Shown here: piece by piece, positions 44,309 through 54,679 of the stretch
How positions within the stretch are numbered: position 1 is the stretch's first letter
How the letters are laid out: the number at the start of each line of letters is the position of its first letter
From: Pseudomonas antarctica
GTDB lineage: Bacteria > Pseudomonadota > Gammaproteobacteria > Pseudomonadales > Pseudomonadaceae
NCBI RefSeq assembly: GCF_900624995.1
Contig: NZ_UYXQ01000013.1
Span: forward strand, 1 to 64,000
Direction: 5' to 3'
Length of the DNA stretch: 64,000 bases
Notes under the pieces: model-generated
What the model saw: the letters and a program-made list of their open reading frames with translations, nothing else
Told to the model about the DNA's origin: nothing
The model's database searches: none
Made by a program: the position numbers and the translations under genes

Positions 44309-45870
44309 CCGCCAAAAAAGAGCATAAGCGCCAACCCATTTCCACCGGCTCCGAGTGGACCTTTGAACTGATCCAGGCCTATGACCGGGAAATCAGCCGT
44401 ATCGCGGCGGGTTATGCCCTGGACACCTACCCCAACCAGATCGAAGTGATCACCGCCGAACAGATGATGGACGCCTACGCCTCAGTGGGCATGCCCTTGG
44501 GCTATCACCACTGGTCCTACGGCAAACATTTTCTCAGCACTGAAAAGTCCTACACGCGTGGCCAAATGGGGCTGGCCTACGAGATCGTCATTAACTCCGA
44601 CCCGTGCATCGCCTACCTGATGGAAGAAAACACCATCTGCATGCAGGCATTGGTAGTAGCTCATGCCTGCTACGGGCATAACAGCTTCTTCAAGGGCAAT
44701 TACCTGTTCCGCACCTGGACCGATGCCAGTTCGATCATCGATTACCTGGTGTTCGCCAAGCAGTACATCATGCAATGCGAGGAACGCCACGGCATCGACG
44801 CGGTAGAAGATCTGCTGGACTCCTGCCATGCGCTGATGAACTACGGAGTCGACCGCTACAAACGCCCGTATCCGATTTCCGCCGAGGAAGAACGCCTGCG
44901 CCAGAAGGAGCGAGAGGAGCACCTGCAGAAACAGATCAACGACCTGTGGCGCACCATTCCAAAGCGCGCTGGCAAGAACAGCGATAAGGACAATGCACGC
45001 TTTCCCGCCGAACCTCAGGAAAACATCCTGTATTTCCTGGAAAAACACGCGCCACTGCTGGAGCCGTGGCAGCGGGAAATCGTACGTATTGTGCGCAAGA
45101 TCGCCCAGTACTTTTATCCACAGCGCCAGACCCAGGTGATGAACGAGGGCTGGGCGACGTTCTGGCACTACACCTTGATGAATGACCTGTACGACGAGGG
45201 CTTGGTCACCGACGGCTTCATGATGGAGTTCCTCACTTCCCACACCAGTGTGGTGTTTCAACCCGGCTTCGACAGCCCGTACTACAGCGGCATCAACCCC
45301 TATGCACTCGGCTTTGCGATGTACCGCGACATCCGCCGCATGTGCGAACACCCCACCGACGAGGACCGCCGCTGGTTTCCGGAAATCGCCGGCAGCGATT
45401 GGTTGTCGACCATCAAGTTCGCCATGAGCAGCTTCAAGGACGAGAGTTTCATCTTGCAGTACTTGTCACCCCAGGTCATTCGCGACCTCAAGCTGTTCAG
45501 CATCATGGATGACGACCTCAAGGATGATCTGGTGGTGCCGGCCATTCACGATGAGCCCGGCTACCGCACTATCCGCGAGACCCTGGCGGCGCAGTACAAC
45601 TTAGGCAACCGGGAGCCTAATGTGCAGATCTACAGCATTGATGTGCGCGGCGATCGCTCGCTGACCCTGCGTCACCAGCAGCACGACCGCAAACCCTTGG
45701 GCGAATCCACTGAGGAGGTACTCAAGCACCTGCATCGACTGTGGGGGTTCGACATTCACCTGGAAACCCTGCAGGGCGACCAAGTGATGAAGACTCACCA
45801 CGTGCCACCGCGCAGCGATCACAGCGACAACGACTACGGCCGCCTGGACTTGGCCGTCGTTCATCTCTGA
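44305..45870 (+). CDS. SpoVR family protein (YcgB-like)
   Basis: 521 residues. Contains the SpoVR-family [14 protein letters not shown] and [19 protein letters not shown] segments. First named from Bacillus cortex formation, but conserved in non-sporulating bacteria beside prkA and yeaH, where its role in stress is unclear. ATGA overlap with yeaH; ends just before a large terminator. Confidence 0.93.
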   Translation: MTAKKEHKRQPISTGSEWTFELIQAYDREISRIAAGYALDTYPNQIEVITAEQMMDAYASVGMPLGYHHWSYGKHFLSTEKSYTRGQMGLAYEIVINSDPCIAYLMEENTICMQALVVAHACYGHNSFFKGNYLFRTWTDASSIIDYLVFAKQYIMQCEERHGIDAVEDLLDSCHALMNYGVDRYKRPYPISAEEERLRQKEREEHLQKQINDLWRTIPKRAGKNSDKDNARFPAEPQENILYFLEKHAPLLEPWQREIVRIVRKIAQYFYPQRQTQVMNEGWATFWHYTLMNDLYDEGLVTDGFMMEFLTSHTSVVFQPGFDSPYYSGINPYALGFAMYRDIRRMCEHPTDEDRRWFPEIAGSDWLSTIKFAMSSFKDESFILQYLSPQVIRDLKLFSIMDDDLKDDLVVPAIHDEPGYRTIRETLAAQYNLGNREPNVQIYSIDVRGDRSLTLRHQQHDRKPLGESTEEVLKHLHRLWGFDIHLETLQGDQVMKTHHVPPRSDHSDNDYGRLDLAVVHL

Positions 45871-45876
45871 AACAGC

Positions 45877-45932
45877 AAAGCCTCCATTGGTCAGGCACAG
45901 GCGTTATCCTGTGCTGCTAATGGAGGCTTTTT
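45877..45932 (+). terminator. spoVR terminator overlapping the cca ribosome-binding site
   Basis: The outer stem AAAGCCTCCATT / AATGGAGGCTTT is perfect, with an inner stem CACAGG / CCTGTG and a final T-run. It ends one base before the cca start codon. The 3' arm contains GGAGG, the only good ribosome-binding site for cca. Confidence 0.85.
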
Positions 45933-45933
45933 C

Positions 45934-47163
45934 ATGAAAATCTACACAGTCGGCGGCGCGGTACGTGATCGCCTGCTCGGCATCAAGGTCACCGACATCG
46001 ACCGCGTTGTCGTCGGCGCAACCACTGAAGAAATGCTCGCCAAGGGCTACAAACCGGTGGGCGCTGACTTCCCGGTGTTCCTGGACCCGAAGAACGGCGA
46101 TGAATACGCCCTCGCCCGCACCGAGCGCAAGAGTGGCCGGGGTTACGGCGGCTTTGTGTTTCATGCCAGCCCCGAGGTCACGCTGGAAGAAGACCTGATT
46201 CGTCGCGACCTGACGATCAACGCCATTGCGCAAGACGATGACGGCAACCTCACCGACCCTTATCACGGCCAGCGCGATCTGGAAGCGCGCATTCTTCGTC
46301 ACGTTTCCCCGGCGTTTGCCGAAGATCCATTGCGCGTGCTGCGCGTTGCACGCTTTGCGGCGCGTTATGCGCACCTGGGTTTCACGGTCGCGCCCGAGAC
46401 GTTGGAGCTGATGCGTCAGCTCAGCGAATCCGGCGAACTGCAAGCCTTGACGCCGGAGCGTAGCTGGAAAGAAATCTCCCGCGCACTGATGGAAGATCAG
46501 CCTCAGGTGTTTATCCAGGTGCTGCGTGACTGTGATGCGCTAAACACTTTAATGCCGGAGGTGAACACACTCTTCGGCGTACCGCAGCCGGAAATTCACC
46601 ACCCTGAAATCGACACCGGCCTTCACACGTTGAGCGTACTGGAGCAGGCCGCCCTGCATAACCAACCACTCACAGTGCGCTGGGCCTGCCTGCTGCACGA
46701 CGTGGGCAAAGGCCTGACGCCTGTGGATAAGTTGCCGCAGCATATTGCTCACGAACATACCGGCCTGAAGCTGATCAAGGCGCTCAACGAACGCTTCAAG
46801 GTGCCGAAAGACTGCCAGGAACTGGCGCTGTTGGTCTGCCAATATCACACTCACGGCCATCGGGCGCTGGAGTTGAAAGCGTCAATATTGCTGGAGTTGC
46901 TGCAGAGTTTTGACGTATATCGACGACCGCAGCGCTTTGAGGAGTTTGTGGTCGCGTGTGAAATGGACTCGCGCGGGCGAAAGGGATTTGAGCAGCGAAG
47001 TTATCCACAGGCGGATTATTTGCGCGGCGCGGCCAAGGTTGCACGCGAAGTCGCGGTGGCGCCCCTGCTGGAGAAAGGCTTCAAAGGCCCGGAGCTCGGC
47101 GAGGCGCTCAAGCGCGAAAGGCTCAAGGCGTTGAAAATCTACAAGGCACAGCACAACGAGTAA
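45934..47163 (+). CDS. cca: multifunctional CCA tRNA nucleotidyltransferase
   Basis: Adds or repairs the 3' CCA of tRNAs. 409 residues: class II nucleotidyltransferase head ([28 protein letters not shown]) and a C-terminal HD domain ([14 protein letters not shown]-like [10 protein letters not shown]). Its GGAGG ribosome-binding site lies inside the upstream terminator stem, so translation may be restrained unless transcription starts within or past the hairpin. Confidence 0.96.
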   Translation: MKIYTVGGAVRDRLLGIKVTDIDRVVVGATTEEMLAKGYKPVGADFPVFLDPKNGDEYALARTERKSGRGYGGFVFHASPEVTLEEDLIRRDLTINAIAQDDDGNLTDPYHGQRDLEARILRHVSPAFAEDPLRVLRVARFAARYAHLGFTVAPETLELMRQLSESGELQALTPERSWKEISRALMEDQPQVFIQVLRDCDALNTLMPEVNTLFGVPQPEIHHPEIDTGLHTLSVLEQAALHNQPLTVRWACLLHDVGKGLTPVDKLPQHIAHEHTGLKLIKALNERFKVPKDCQELALLVCQYHTHGHRALELKASILLELLQSFDVYRRPQRFEEFVVACEMDSRGRKGFEQRSYPQADYLRGAAKVAREVAVAPLLEKGFKGPELGEALKRERLKALKIYKAQHNE

Positions 47164-47175
47164 CAGGCAAGCGTT

Positions 47176-47197
47176 TGTGGCAAGCGGGCTTGCCACA
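47176..47197. repeat. short palindrome, REP-like
   Basis: Perfect inverted repeat TGTGGCAAGC / GCTTGCCACA with 2-base centre, between convergent cca and folK. Similar in base use to the GTGGGAGCGGGCTTGC family but a different variant; may act as terminator for both genes. Confidence 0.65.
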
Positions 47198-47230
47198 GAT
47201 AAATGTGCACCCGCTCCGCTAGGTCAGGGG

Positions 47231-47749
47231 CTACAGCAGATCCGTGGGGGTGAGTTGTTCGCCCCGCCATTCGAAGCCGACGGGCGCCAGCACTTGATCG
47301 ATCTGCGCGTCACGCCACAGCCCGGCCAATGCCTTGCCCGCCTCGGGATGCACACGGTCGGGGGCCATCAAGGATAACGGCCACAGCACAAAGGCGTTTT
47401 TCAGGATCTCTGCCCGCGGCAGGATCAGGCCATCGAAATTCCCCACCAGCTCGCCATACAGCAACACGTCGATATCCAGCGGCAGCCCTTTGCGATCGGG
47501 CGCATAACGGCCATTGTCGGCCTCGATGAACTTCAGCCGGCGATCCAATTCCATCAGCGGCAGGTCGGTATAGGCCGATACCACCAGATTGAAGAACGGC
47601 CCGCTCTTGATGCCCACCGGCTGGCTTTCGAACACGGGCGAGCAGCGCACATCGGTCAAGAAGCTCGCCAGCGCATCCAGGCCAGCGCGTAGATGGCGCT
47701 CGCGCTCGATATTGCTGCCAAGACCAAGGTAAACCTGAGTTAGCGACAT
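47231..47749 (-). CDS. folK: 6-hydroxymethyl-7,8-dihydropterin pyrophosphokinase
   Basis: Folate-pathway kinase, 172 residues. [20 protein letters not shown] start, then GPFFNLV and [11 protein letters not shown] (metal-binding Asp pair) are typical. It overlaps the end of folB by ten bases, so the two consecutive pathway enzymes are coupled. Pseudomonads often have a second folK elsewhere, so this may be the accessory copy. Confidence 0.92.
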   Translation of the reverse strand: MSLTQVYLGLGSNIERERHLRAGLDALASFLTDVRCSPVFESQPVGIKSGPFFNLVVSAYTDLPLMELDRRLKFIEADNGRYAPDRKGLPLDIDVLLYGELVGNFDGLILPRAEILKNAFVLWPLSLMAPDRVHPEAGKALAGLWRDAQIDQVLAPVGFEWRGEQLTPTDLL

Positions 47750-48093
47750 CCGCGCTCGATCTCCACACCCACGCCTTTGGCGGCCGGCACGGCGCCGGGC
47801 TTGGTCAACTTGAGATGCAGCCAGGGAATCTGAAATTCGCTCATCAACACTTCGGCCAGACGTTCGGCAAAGGTTTCCACCAACTGGTATTGGGACTGCT
47901 CGGCAAAGGCCTGGATACGTGCGGATACGCTAGCGTAATCGAGCGCCAAGGTCAGGTCGTCACCCGCAGCCGCCGGGCGATTGTCCCAGGCAAAACTCAG
48001 GTCCAGGCGCAAGCATTGCTTGATGCCGCGCTCCCAGTCGTAGGCCCCGATCACGGTGTCGACTTCCAGGCCTTCGATAAACACTCTGTCCAA
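47740..48093 (-). CDS. folB: dihydroneopterin aldolase
   Basis: 117 residues; cleaves dihydroneopterin to 6-hydroxymethyl-dihydropterin, and may also epimerise it. [22 protein letters not shown] with catalytic Glu/Tyr region, LDYASVS and LTKPGAVP are diagnostic. Divergent from plsY with 72 bases between starts. Confidence 0.95.
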   Translation of the reverse strand: MDRVFIEGLEVDTVIGAYDWERGIKQCLRLDLSFAWDNRPAAAGDDLTLALDYASVSARIQAFAEQSQYQLVETFAERLAEVLMSEFQIPWLHLKLTKPGAVPAAKGVGVEIERGCR

Positions 48094-48165
48094 GCTCTTC
48101 TCCGCAGCACGACAAGGGCGCGATGCCCCGTTAGAATCAGGGCGTCCTCGCCCGGAATAGTTAGC

Positions 48166-48735
48166 ATGTTTTGGTCACTGGCGATTCTCGCCTACCTGCT
48201 CGGCTCGCTGTCCTTCGCCATTTTGCTCAGCCGCCTGACGGGAAACCCCGACCCGCGAATGAGTGGCTCAGGCAATGCCGGCGCCACCAACATGTTGCGC
48301 CTGGCCGGCAAGAAACTCGCCGTACTGACGCTGCTGGGCGATATCTGCAAGGGCCTGTTGCCCGTACTCATCGCCAATCTAGCCAGCCTTTCCCTGCAAC
48401 AGCAGGCCTGGGTAGGCGTGTGCGCCGTCCTGGGCCATCTGTTTCCGCTGTATTTCCGCTTTCGCGGGGGCAAGGGCGTCGCCACGGCAGCCGGCATGTT
48501 GCTGGGGATTTACCCTCCGGCAGCACTGCTGGCCCTGCTGGCCTGGCTGCTGACCTTCTACCTGACCCGCACCAGTTCCCTGGCCGCGCTGATCGCCACA
48601 CCCCTCACACTGCCATTGCTGGCATGGCAGGCGCCTGCGGCACTATTGCCGATGAGCGTGCTGACACTGCTGATCGTGTGGCGCCACCGCGGCAATTTAC
48701 GCGACCTGTTTGCCGGGCGCGAACGGCATTTTTAA
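48166..48735 (+). CDS. plsY: acyl-phosphate glycerol-3-phosphate acyltransferase
   Basis: Membrane enzyme for the first acylation in phospholipid synthesis. 189 residues, about five helices, with [11 protein letters not shown] and the glycine-rich [14 protein letters not shown] loop. Starts at ATG giving [13 protein letters not shown]; longer open frames upstream overlap folB antisense and are not used. Confidence 0.95.
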   Translation: MFWSLAILAYLLGSLSFAILLSRLTGNPDPRMSGSGNAGATNMLRLAGKKLAVLTLLGDICKGLLPVLIANLASLSLQQQAWVGVCAVLGHLFPLYFRFRGGKGVATAAGMLLGIYPPAALLALLAWLLTFYLTRTSSLAALIATPLTLPLLAWQAPAALLPMSVLTLLIVWRHRGNLRDLFAGRERHF

Positions 48736-48767
48736 ATACGTTCGATGAGCCCGGCTCACGTCGGCCC

Positions 48768-49793
48768 TCACAACGGCGACAACTGCTCCATCGGCCAACG
48801 TGCCTGCACGCTGATCGCCAGGCTTTCATGCTGCCCTGCCTGCAGGCGCTGGCAACCGGCATACGCGATCATTGCGCCGTTGTCGGTGCAAAATTCAGGG
48901 CGCGCATAAAACACATCACCCTGCATGCCACCGAGCATTTTTTCCAGCGAGGTGCGCAAGGCTTTGTTGGCGCTGACCCCGCCAGCGATCACCAGGCGCT
49001 TCATGCCTGCCTGTTTCAGGGCGCGCTTGCACTTGATGGTCAAAGTTTCCACCACGGCCTGCTGGAACGCCAGTGCGATGTCGCAACGGGCTTGCTCACT
49101 GTCGTCGCCGGCGCTGACGCTCTGCTGCCAGGTGTTCAGCGCGGAGGTTTTCAAGCCGCTGAAGCTGAACATCAACCCTGGACGATCACACATCGGACGC
49201 GGGAAGGTGTAGCGACCCGGCACGCCTGTTTCGGCGAGACGAGCGATTTCCGGACCGCCCGGGTAATTGAGCCCCATCATCTTCGCGGTCTTGTCGAATG
49301 CTTCGCCTGCGGCATCGTCCAAAGACTCGCCCAACAGCGTGTATTGGCCGATTCCATCGACCTGAACCAGCTGCGTATGCCCACCCGAAACCAACAAAGC
49401 GACGAACGGGAACTGTGGCGGTGTTTTTTCCAGCATGGGCGCCAGTAAATGGCCTTCCATGTGGTGCACGCCAAGGGCCGGAATACCCCAGGCAAATGCC
49501 AGCGCCTGAGCGCAAGAGGCCCCAACCAGCAGGGCTCCGACCAATCCGGGACCGGCGGTGTAGGCAATCGCGTCGATCTCGGTTGGCACGCAGCCAGCCT
49601 CGTCCAACACCTGGCGAATCAACGGCAGCATGCGCTTGACGTGATCGCGGCTGGCAAGCTCCGGCACCACGCCGCCATAGGCACGGTGCAGGTCGATCTG
49701 ACTGAACAGTGCATCGGCCAAAAGCCCGCGTTCACTGTCGTAAAGTGCGACACCGGTTTCGTCGCAGGAGGTTTCAAGTCCCAGTACTAGCAT
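48768..49793 (-). CDS. tsaD: tRNA N6-adenosine threonylcarbamoyltransferase
   Basis: Catalytic subunit for t6A modification at position 37 of ANN-decoding tRNAs. 341 residues from the ATG giving [14 protein letters not shown]; metal ligands in HHMEGH and the ASKR/actin-like motifs ([18 protein letters not shown]) are present. Divergent from rpsU, the standard arrangement. Confidence 0.97.
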   Translation of the reverse strand: MLVLGLETSCDETGVALYDSERGLLADALFSQIDLHRAYGGVVPELASRDHVKRMLPLIRQVLDEAGCVPTEIDAIAYTAGPGLVGALLVGASCAQALAFAWGIPALGVHHMEGHLLAPMLEKTPPQFPFVALLVSGGHTQLVQVDGIGQYTLLGESLDDAAGEAFDKTAKMMGLNYPGGPEIARLAETGVPGRYTFPRPMCDRPGLMFSFSGLKTSALNTWQQSVSAGDDSEQARCDIALAFQQAVVETLTIKCKRALKQAGMKRLVIAGGVSANKALRTSLEKMLGGMQGDVFYARPEFCTDNGAMIAYAGCQRLQAGQHESLAISVQARWPMEQLSPL

Positions 49794-49880
49794 GGGTTTG
49801 CGCCTTGTATAGGCTGAATTCGAAGGCGCGCATAATAGTCGCCACTCCACCTCCCGACTAGCGGTTTTCGATCAGAGGCT

Positions 49881-49909
49881 TTGCATTCCGGGCAATGAGG
49901 GGTTAACAT
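49881..49909 (+). promoter_or_regulatory. candidate sigma-70 promoter of rpsU
   Basis: TTGCAT (49881-49886), 17-base spacer, TAACAT (49904-49909), then a GC-rich discriminator (CCGCAACCC). Good spacing but imperfect boxes; placement 88 bases before rpsU fits a macromolecular-synthesis operon promoter. Confidence 0.4.
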
Positions 49910-49996
49910 CCGCAACCCTTAAAAACCGACGACCTCAGCCGCGAATTTTTTGCGACGAGAACGTTGATTCCCGGTAATGAAAGAAGGTAGCTCTGG

Positions 49997-50212
49997 ATGC
50001 CAGCCGTCAAAGTAAAAGAGAACGAACCCTTCGACGTAGCTCTGCGTCGTTTCAAGCGCTCCTGCGAAAAAGCCGGTGTTCTGGCTGAAGTTCGTAGCCG
50101 CGAATTTTATGAGAAGCCAACTTCTGAGCGTAAGCGCAAAGCAGCAGCCGCTGTTAAGCGTCACGCTAAGAAAGTTCAGCGCGAGCAGCGCCGCGCCGTT
50201 CGTCTGTACTAA
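49997..50212 (+). CDS. rpsU: 30S ribosomal protein S21
   Basis: 71-residue basic protein needed for initiation on natural mRNAs. [21 protein letters not shown] start and Lys/Arg-rich C-terminus are diagnostic. First gene of the rpsU-dnaG-rpoD macromolecular synthesis cluster. Confidence 0.97.
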
Positions 50213-50237
50213 TACGCAGACTTACGTAGCAAGCTTC

Positions 50238-50270
50238 TGCCAAGCCCGGCCCTCAGCCGGGCTATTGGCA
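50238..50270 (+). terminator. attenuator-like hairpin after rpsU
   Basis: TGCCAAGCCCGGC / GCCGGGCTATTGGCA: 13 paired bases with a two-base bulge and a five-base loop, 25 bases after the rpsU stop. Only a short T-run (TTT) follows, so termination is probably partial. In E. coli a terminator at the same place lowers dnaG relative to rpsU. Confidence 0.6.
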
Positions 50271-50655
50271 TTTGCGGATATCGCTTGATGCTTCACCGTT
50301 GACGCCGCACATGCGACCGAGACACTGCTTCACACGTCAGGACTGGCTCTTTTGCCAGCGGTGCGCGTCTCTTCTGACGAGCCTAACAAGGCTACTGACG
50401 AGCACACTCATTCTTTTAAGCAGACGATCGACTGTGTCGGCTGTGCCCTACGATGCGCTTCCGAGGCCTGCCATTGGCCAACACCGGACGCCCGGGCAAC
50501 ATTTCCACGCCGAACACTGATAGAAATTAACGTCAGTGAATGTTCGGCAGATACACTCCCTGACAGCCCAAGCAGACGACAGTTGATCGAGCCGCAAATT
50601 TGCGCGCCTGAGCACTTCGCGGGCCTCATTGACACGCAGTGATGACGAGAACGCC
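50271..50655 (+). other. rpsU-dnaG intergenic region with inverted repeat
   Basis: About 385 bases with no gene I can support; the frames here (82 and 96 codons) have no ribosome-binding site or recognisable sequence. It contains an inverted repeat GCCGAACActga (50509-50520) / tcagtgaaTGTTCGGC (50533-50548) that can form a stem of 12 pairs. A YqeY-type gene, which I recall between rpsU and dnaG in other pseudomonads, is not here. Confidence 0.5.
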
Positions 50656-52626
50656 ATGGCCGGGCTAATTCCCCAGAGCTTTATTGACGACCTTCTGAAC
50701 CGCACCGACATCGTCGATGTTGTCAGCTCGCGCGTGCAATTGAAGAAAGCCGGCAAAAACTACACCGCCTGCTGCCCGTTCCACAAAGAGAAAACCCCCT
50801 CGTTCAGCGTCAGTCCCGACAAGCAGTTCTACTACTGCTTCGGCTGCGGCGCGGGTGGCAATGCCCTCGGCTTCCTCATGGACCACGACAACCTGGACTT
50901 CCCCCAGGCCATCGAGGACCTGGCCAAAGCCGCCGGCATGGAAATTCCCCGAGAAGAAAGTGGCCGTCCGCACAAACCGCGGCAACCCACCGACTCACCG
51001 CTGTACCCACTGCTGACGGCCGCTGCCGACTTCTATCGTCAGGCGCTTAAAAGCCATCCGCAGCGCAAGGCCGCCGTTGACTACCTAAAGGGCCGCGGCC
51101 TCACGGGTGAAATCGCCCGAGACTTCGGCCTGGGCTTCGCTCCGCCAGGCTGGGACAACCTGTACAAGCACCTGAGCAGCGACACCCTGCAGCAGAAAGC
51201 CATGATCGACGCCGGCCTTCTGGTGGAAAATGCCGAGACCGGCAAGCGCTATGACCGCTTCCGCGACCGCGTGATGTTTCCGATCCGCGATAGCCGGGGT
51301 CGGATCATCGCTTTTGGTGGTCGAGTACTCGGAGACGACAAGCCCAAGTACCTGAACTCCCCGGAAACCCCGGTGTTCCACAAAGGCCAGGAACTCTATG
51401 GCCTGTTCGAAGCGCGTAAAAACAATCGCAACCTCGATGAAATCATCGTGGTTGAAGGCTACATGGACGTGATTGCCCTTGCACAGCAAGGCCTGCGTAA
51501 CGCAGTAGCCACCCTGGGCACCGCCACCAGCGAAGAACACATGAAGCGCCTATTCCGCGTGGTGCCCAGCGTATTGTTCTGCTTCGACGGCGACCAGGCT
51601 GGCCGCAACGCCGCATGGCGCGCGCTCGAAGCCACGCTGTCGAGCCTGCAGGATGGGCGCCGTGCACGCTTTCTGTTTCTACCTGAAGGCGAAGACCCGG
51701 ACACTCTGGTGCGCTCCGAAGGCACCGACGCGTTCCGCGCGCGCATCAACCAACACGCGCAACCGCTGGCGGATTATTTCTTCCAGCAATTGACCGAAGA
51801 AGCCGACCCGCGCTCCCTTGAGGGCAAGGCCCACATGGCCACCCTCGCAGCACCGCTGATCGACAAAGTGCCGGGCGCCAACCTGAAATCACTGATGCGC
51901 ATGCGCCTGCTGGAAATCACCGGCTTGAGCGGTGAAGCCGTCAGCCAGCTGGTGCACAGCGCGCCGCAAGGTGCACCGCCCGCCTACGACCCGGCCATGG
52001 ATTACGACGCCATGCCGGACTATTCCGACTTCCACCCACCGCAGGAGGCCTACACGCCCCAGCAAGAGTGGACCGCGAAGAAACCCGGCGCGGGCGGCAA
52101 GAAATGGGACAAGAAACCCTGGAGCAAGAACGGCAAGCGCGGTGATCGCGATGAGCCCTCTGCACCACGCACGCCAGTGGCGGTGGAAGCACCGACGCTT
52201 ATTGCGTTGCGCACGCTTATCCACCACCCGCAATTGGCCAAGAAGGTCGAGAGCGCTGATCATTTTGCCAACGAAAGCAACACCTATGCGCAGGTACTGA
52301 TCGCCTTGATCGAGGCGGTACAGAAAAATCCTAAGCTAAACTCAATTCAGCTGATGGCTCGTTGGCATGGCACCGAACAAGGCCGCCTCTTGAAAGCACT
52401 CGCAGAAAAGGAGTGGCTAATTGACGGCGATAACCTTGAACAACAGTTTTTAGACACCATTACTAGGTTATCCGCGGGTCAGCATACGCAGACCCTCGAC
52501 GAACTCATCAAAAGAGCAAGACAGCCGGGATTGTCGGCTGAAGAGCAAATTCAGATAGCAAAACAGATGCGCGACCTCTTAAAACAGAATGTTTCCGCAT
52601 CAAACCCGACCTCAGCTGGCGCGTGA
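50656..52626 (+). CDS. dnaG: DNA primase
   Basis: Makes RNA primers for replication. 656 residues from the ATG giving MAGLIPQSFI: CHC2 zinc finger (CCPFHKEKTPSF ... YYCFGCG), TOPRIM core (VVEGYMDVIAL, CFDGDQAGR), then a linker rich in Lys/Pro and the DnaB-binding C-terminal domain. The last 300 bases are clearly AT-richer, with codons AGA, AGG and ATA that are rare in the rest of the gene, and hold a heat-shock-like promoter for rpoD. Confidence 0.96.
   Translation: MAGLIPQSFIDDLLNRTDIVDVVSSRVQLKKAGKNYTACCPFHKEKTPSFSVSPDKQFYYCFGCGAGGNALGFLMDHDNLDFPQAIEDLAKAAGMEIPREESGRPHKPRQPTDSPLYPLLTAAADFYRQALKSHPQRKAAVDYLKGRGLTGEIARDFGLGFAPPGWDNLYKHLSSDTLQQKAMIDAGLLVENAETGKRYDRFRDRVMFPIRDSRGRIIAFGGRVLGDDKPKYLNSPETPVFHKGQELYGLFEARKNNRNLDEIIVVEGYMDVIALAQQGLRNAVATLGTATSEEHMKRLFRVVPSVLFCFDGDQAGRNAAWRALEATLSSLQDGRRARFLFLPEGEDPDTLVRSEGTDAFRARINQHAQPLADYFFQQLTEEADPRSLEGKAHMATLAAPLIDKVPGANLKSLMRMRLLEITGLSGEAVSQLVHSAPQGAPPAYDPAMDYDAMPDYSDFHPPQEAYTPQQEWTAKKPGAGGKKWDKKPWSKNGKRGDRDEPSAPRTPVAVEAPTLIALRTLIHHPQLAKKVESADHFANESNTYAQVLIALIEAVQKNPKLNSIQLMARWHGTEQGRLLKALAEKEWLIDGDNLEQQFLDTITRLSAGQHTQTLDELIKRARQPGLSAEEQIQIAKQMRDLLKQNVSASNPTSAGA
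52434..52465 (+). promoter_or_regulatory. candidate RpoH (heat-shock) promoter for rpoD inside dnaG
   Basis: CCTTGAA (52434-52440), 14-base spacer, CACCATTA (52455-52462). This closely matches the sigma-32 consensus (CTTGAA, 13-15 bases, CCCCATnT). It lies about 230 bases before rpoD in the AT-rich end of dnaG. E. coli has its rpoD heat-shock promoter inside dnaG in the same way. A TATAAT at 52641-52646 may be the -10 of a second, housekeeping rpoD promoter but lacks a good -35. Confidence 0.55.
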
Positions 52627-52693
52627 GGTCATAGCTCGGGTATAATCCTCGGCTTGTTTTTTGCCCGCCAAGACCTTCAGTGGATAGGGTGTT

Positions 52694-54544
52694 ATGTCCG
52701 GAAAAGCGCAACAGCAGTCTCGTATCAAAGAGTTGATCACACTCGGTCGTGAGCAGGGTTACCTGACTTACGCGGAGGTCAACGACCACCTGCCTGAAGA
52801 TATTTCAGATCCAGAGCAGGTGGAAGACATCATCCGCATGATTAATGACATGGGGATCAACGTATTCGAGGTTGCGCCAGATAAGGATTCCCTTATGCTG
52901 GCCGACGCCGATACCGACGAAGCGGCGGCCGAAGAGGCAGCAGCAGCGTTGGCAGCAGTGGAGACCGATATCGGTCGCACGACGGACCCTGTGCGCATGT
53001 ATATGCGCGAAATGGGTACGGTCGAGTTGCTGACACGCGAAGGCGAAATTGAAATCGCCAAGCGTATCGAAGAGGGCATCCGTGAAGTGATGGGCGCAAT
53101 CGCGCACTTCCCTGGCACGGTTGACCACATTCTCTCCGAGTACACCCGCGTCACCACCGAAGGTGGTCGCCTGTCTGACGTATTGAGCGGTTACATCGAC
53201 CCGGACGACGGCATTGCGCCGCCTGCCGCCGAAGTACCGCCGCCAGTCGACCCGAAGGCTGCTAAAGCCGACGACGAGACTGACGACGACGATGCTGAAG
53301 CCAGCACCGACGACGAAGATGAAGTTGAAAGCGGCCCCGATCCGATCGTCGCTGCCCAGCGCTTCGGTGCGGTTTCCGATCAAATGGAAATCACCCGCAA
53401 GGCTCTGAAAAAGCACGGTCGTGGCAACAAGCTGGCAATCGCCGAGCTGGTAGTCCTGGCTGAGCTGTTCATGCCGATCAAGCTGGTGCCGAAGCAATTC
53501 GAAGGCCTGGTTGAGCGTGTTCGCAGTGCCCTTGAGCGTCTGCGTGCCCAAGAGCGCGCAATCATGCAGCTCTGTGTACGTGATGCGCGCATGCCGCGTA
53601 CTGACTTCCTGCGCCAGTTCCCGGGCAACGAAGTTGACGAAAGCTGGACCGACGCACTGGCCAAGGGCAAGGCGAAATACGCTGAAGCCATTGGTCGCCT
53701 GCAGCCGGATATCATCCGTTGCCAGCAGAAGCTGACCGCCTTGCAGACCGAAACTGGTCTGACGATTGCCGAGATCAAGGACATCAACCGTCGCATGTCG
53801 ATCGGTGAGGCCAAGGCCCGCCGCGCGAAGAAAGAGATGGTTGAAGCGAACTTGCGCCTGGTGATCTCCATCGCCAAGAAGTACACCAACCGTGGCCTGC
53901 AATTCCTTGACCTGATCCAGGAAGGCAACATCGGCTTGATGAAGGCTGTGGACAAGTTCGAATACCGTCGCGGTTACAAGTTCTCGACGTATGCCACCTG
54001 GTGGATCCGTCAGGCGATCACTCGCTCGATCGCCGACCAGGCCCGCACCATTCGTATTCCGGTGCACATGATCGAGACGATCAACAAACTCAACCGTATT
54101 TCCCGGCAGATGTTGCAGGAAATGGGTCGCGAACCGACCCCGGAAGAGTTGGGCGAACGCATGGAAATGCCTGAGGATAAAATCCGCAAGGTATTGAAGA
54201 TCGCTAAAGAGCCGATCTCCATGGAAACGCCGATTGGTGATGACGAAGACTCTCACCTGGGTGACTTCATCGAAGACTCGACTATGCAGTCGCCAATCGA
54301 TGTCGCCACTGTTGAGAGCCTTAAAGAAGCGACTCGCGACGTGCTGTCCGGCCTCACTGCCCGTGAAGCCAAGGTACTGCGCATGCGTTTCGGCATCGAC
54401 ATGAATACCGACCATACCCTTGAGGAAGTCGGTAAGCAGTTTGACGTGACCCGTGAGCGGATCCGCCAGATCGAAGCCAAGGCGCTGCGCAAGTTGCGCC
54501 ACCCGACGAGAAGCGAGCATCTGCGCTCCTTCCTCGACGAGTGA
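52694..54544 (+). CDS. rpoD: RNA polymerase primary sigma factor RpoD (sigma-70)
   Basis: Housekeeping sigma factor, 616 residues. Region 1.1 at the N-terminus, an acidic non-conserved region (about 180-215, Asp/Glu-rich), regions 2.1-2.4 ([12 protein letters not shown] ... [17 protein letters not shown]), region 3 and region 4.2 helix-turn-helix ([20 protein letters not shown]) are all seen. Followed by a strong terminator. Confidence 0.98.
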   Translation: MSGKAQQQSRIKELITLGREQGYLTYAEVNDHLPEDISDPEQVEDIIRMINDMGINVFEVAPDKDSLMLADADTDEAAAEEAAAALAAVETDIGRTTDPVRMYMREMGTVELLTREGEIEIAKRIEEGIREVMGAIAHFPGTVDHILSEYTRVTTEGGRLSDVLSGYIDPDDGIAPPAAEVPPPVDPKAAKADDETDDDDAEASTDDEDEVESGPDPIVAAQRFGAVSDQMEITRKALKKHGRGNKLAIAELVVLAELFMPIKLVPKQFEGLVERVRSALERLRAQERAIMQLCVRDARMPRTDFLRQFPGNEVDESWTDALAKGKAKYAEAIGRLQPDIIRCQQKLTALQTETGLTIAEIKDINRRMSIGEAKARRAKKEMVEANLRLVISIAKKYTNRGLQFLDLIQEGNIGLMKAVDKFEYRRGYKFSTYATWWIRQAITRSIADQARTIRIPVHMIETINKLNRISRQMLQEMGREPTPEELGERMEMPEDKIRKVLKIAKEPISMETPIGDDEDSHLGDFIEDSTMQSPIDVATVESLKEATRDVLSGLTAREAKVLRMRFGIDMNTDHTLEEVGKQFDVTRERIRQIEAKALRKLRHPTRSEHLRSFLDE

Positions 54545-54548
54545 TACC

Positions 54549-54577
54549 AGAACCCCCGGCCCAGGCCGGGGGTTTTG
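54549..54577 (+). terminator. rpoD terminator
   Basis: Stem AACCCCCGGCC / GGCCGGGGGTT with 3-base loop and T-run, five bases after the rpoD stop. Confidence 0.92.
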
Positions 54578-54679
54578 CTTTCTACAGATTACTTTCTACA
54601 GATTAACGCCCGCGCGCGCCCCCTCCCCCGCAATGCCCGTCTACACTCGAAACATTCCCCGTGCCATAACGAGACCGTT

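Noticed and set aside
48171..49448. 425-codon plus-strand frame over plsY and antisense tsaD
   Set aside because: Overlaps plsY in another frame and tsaD antisense; both are certain genes.
52805..54520. 571-codon minus-strand frame opposite rpoD
   Set aside because: Antisense shadow of rpoD, a highly conserved gene; no ribosome-binding site or family features.
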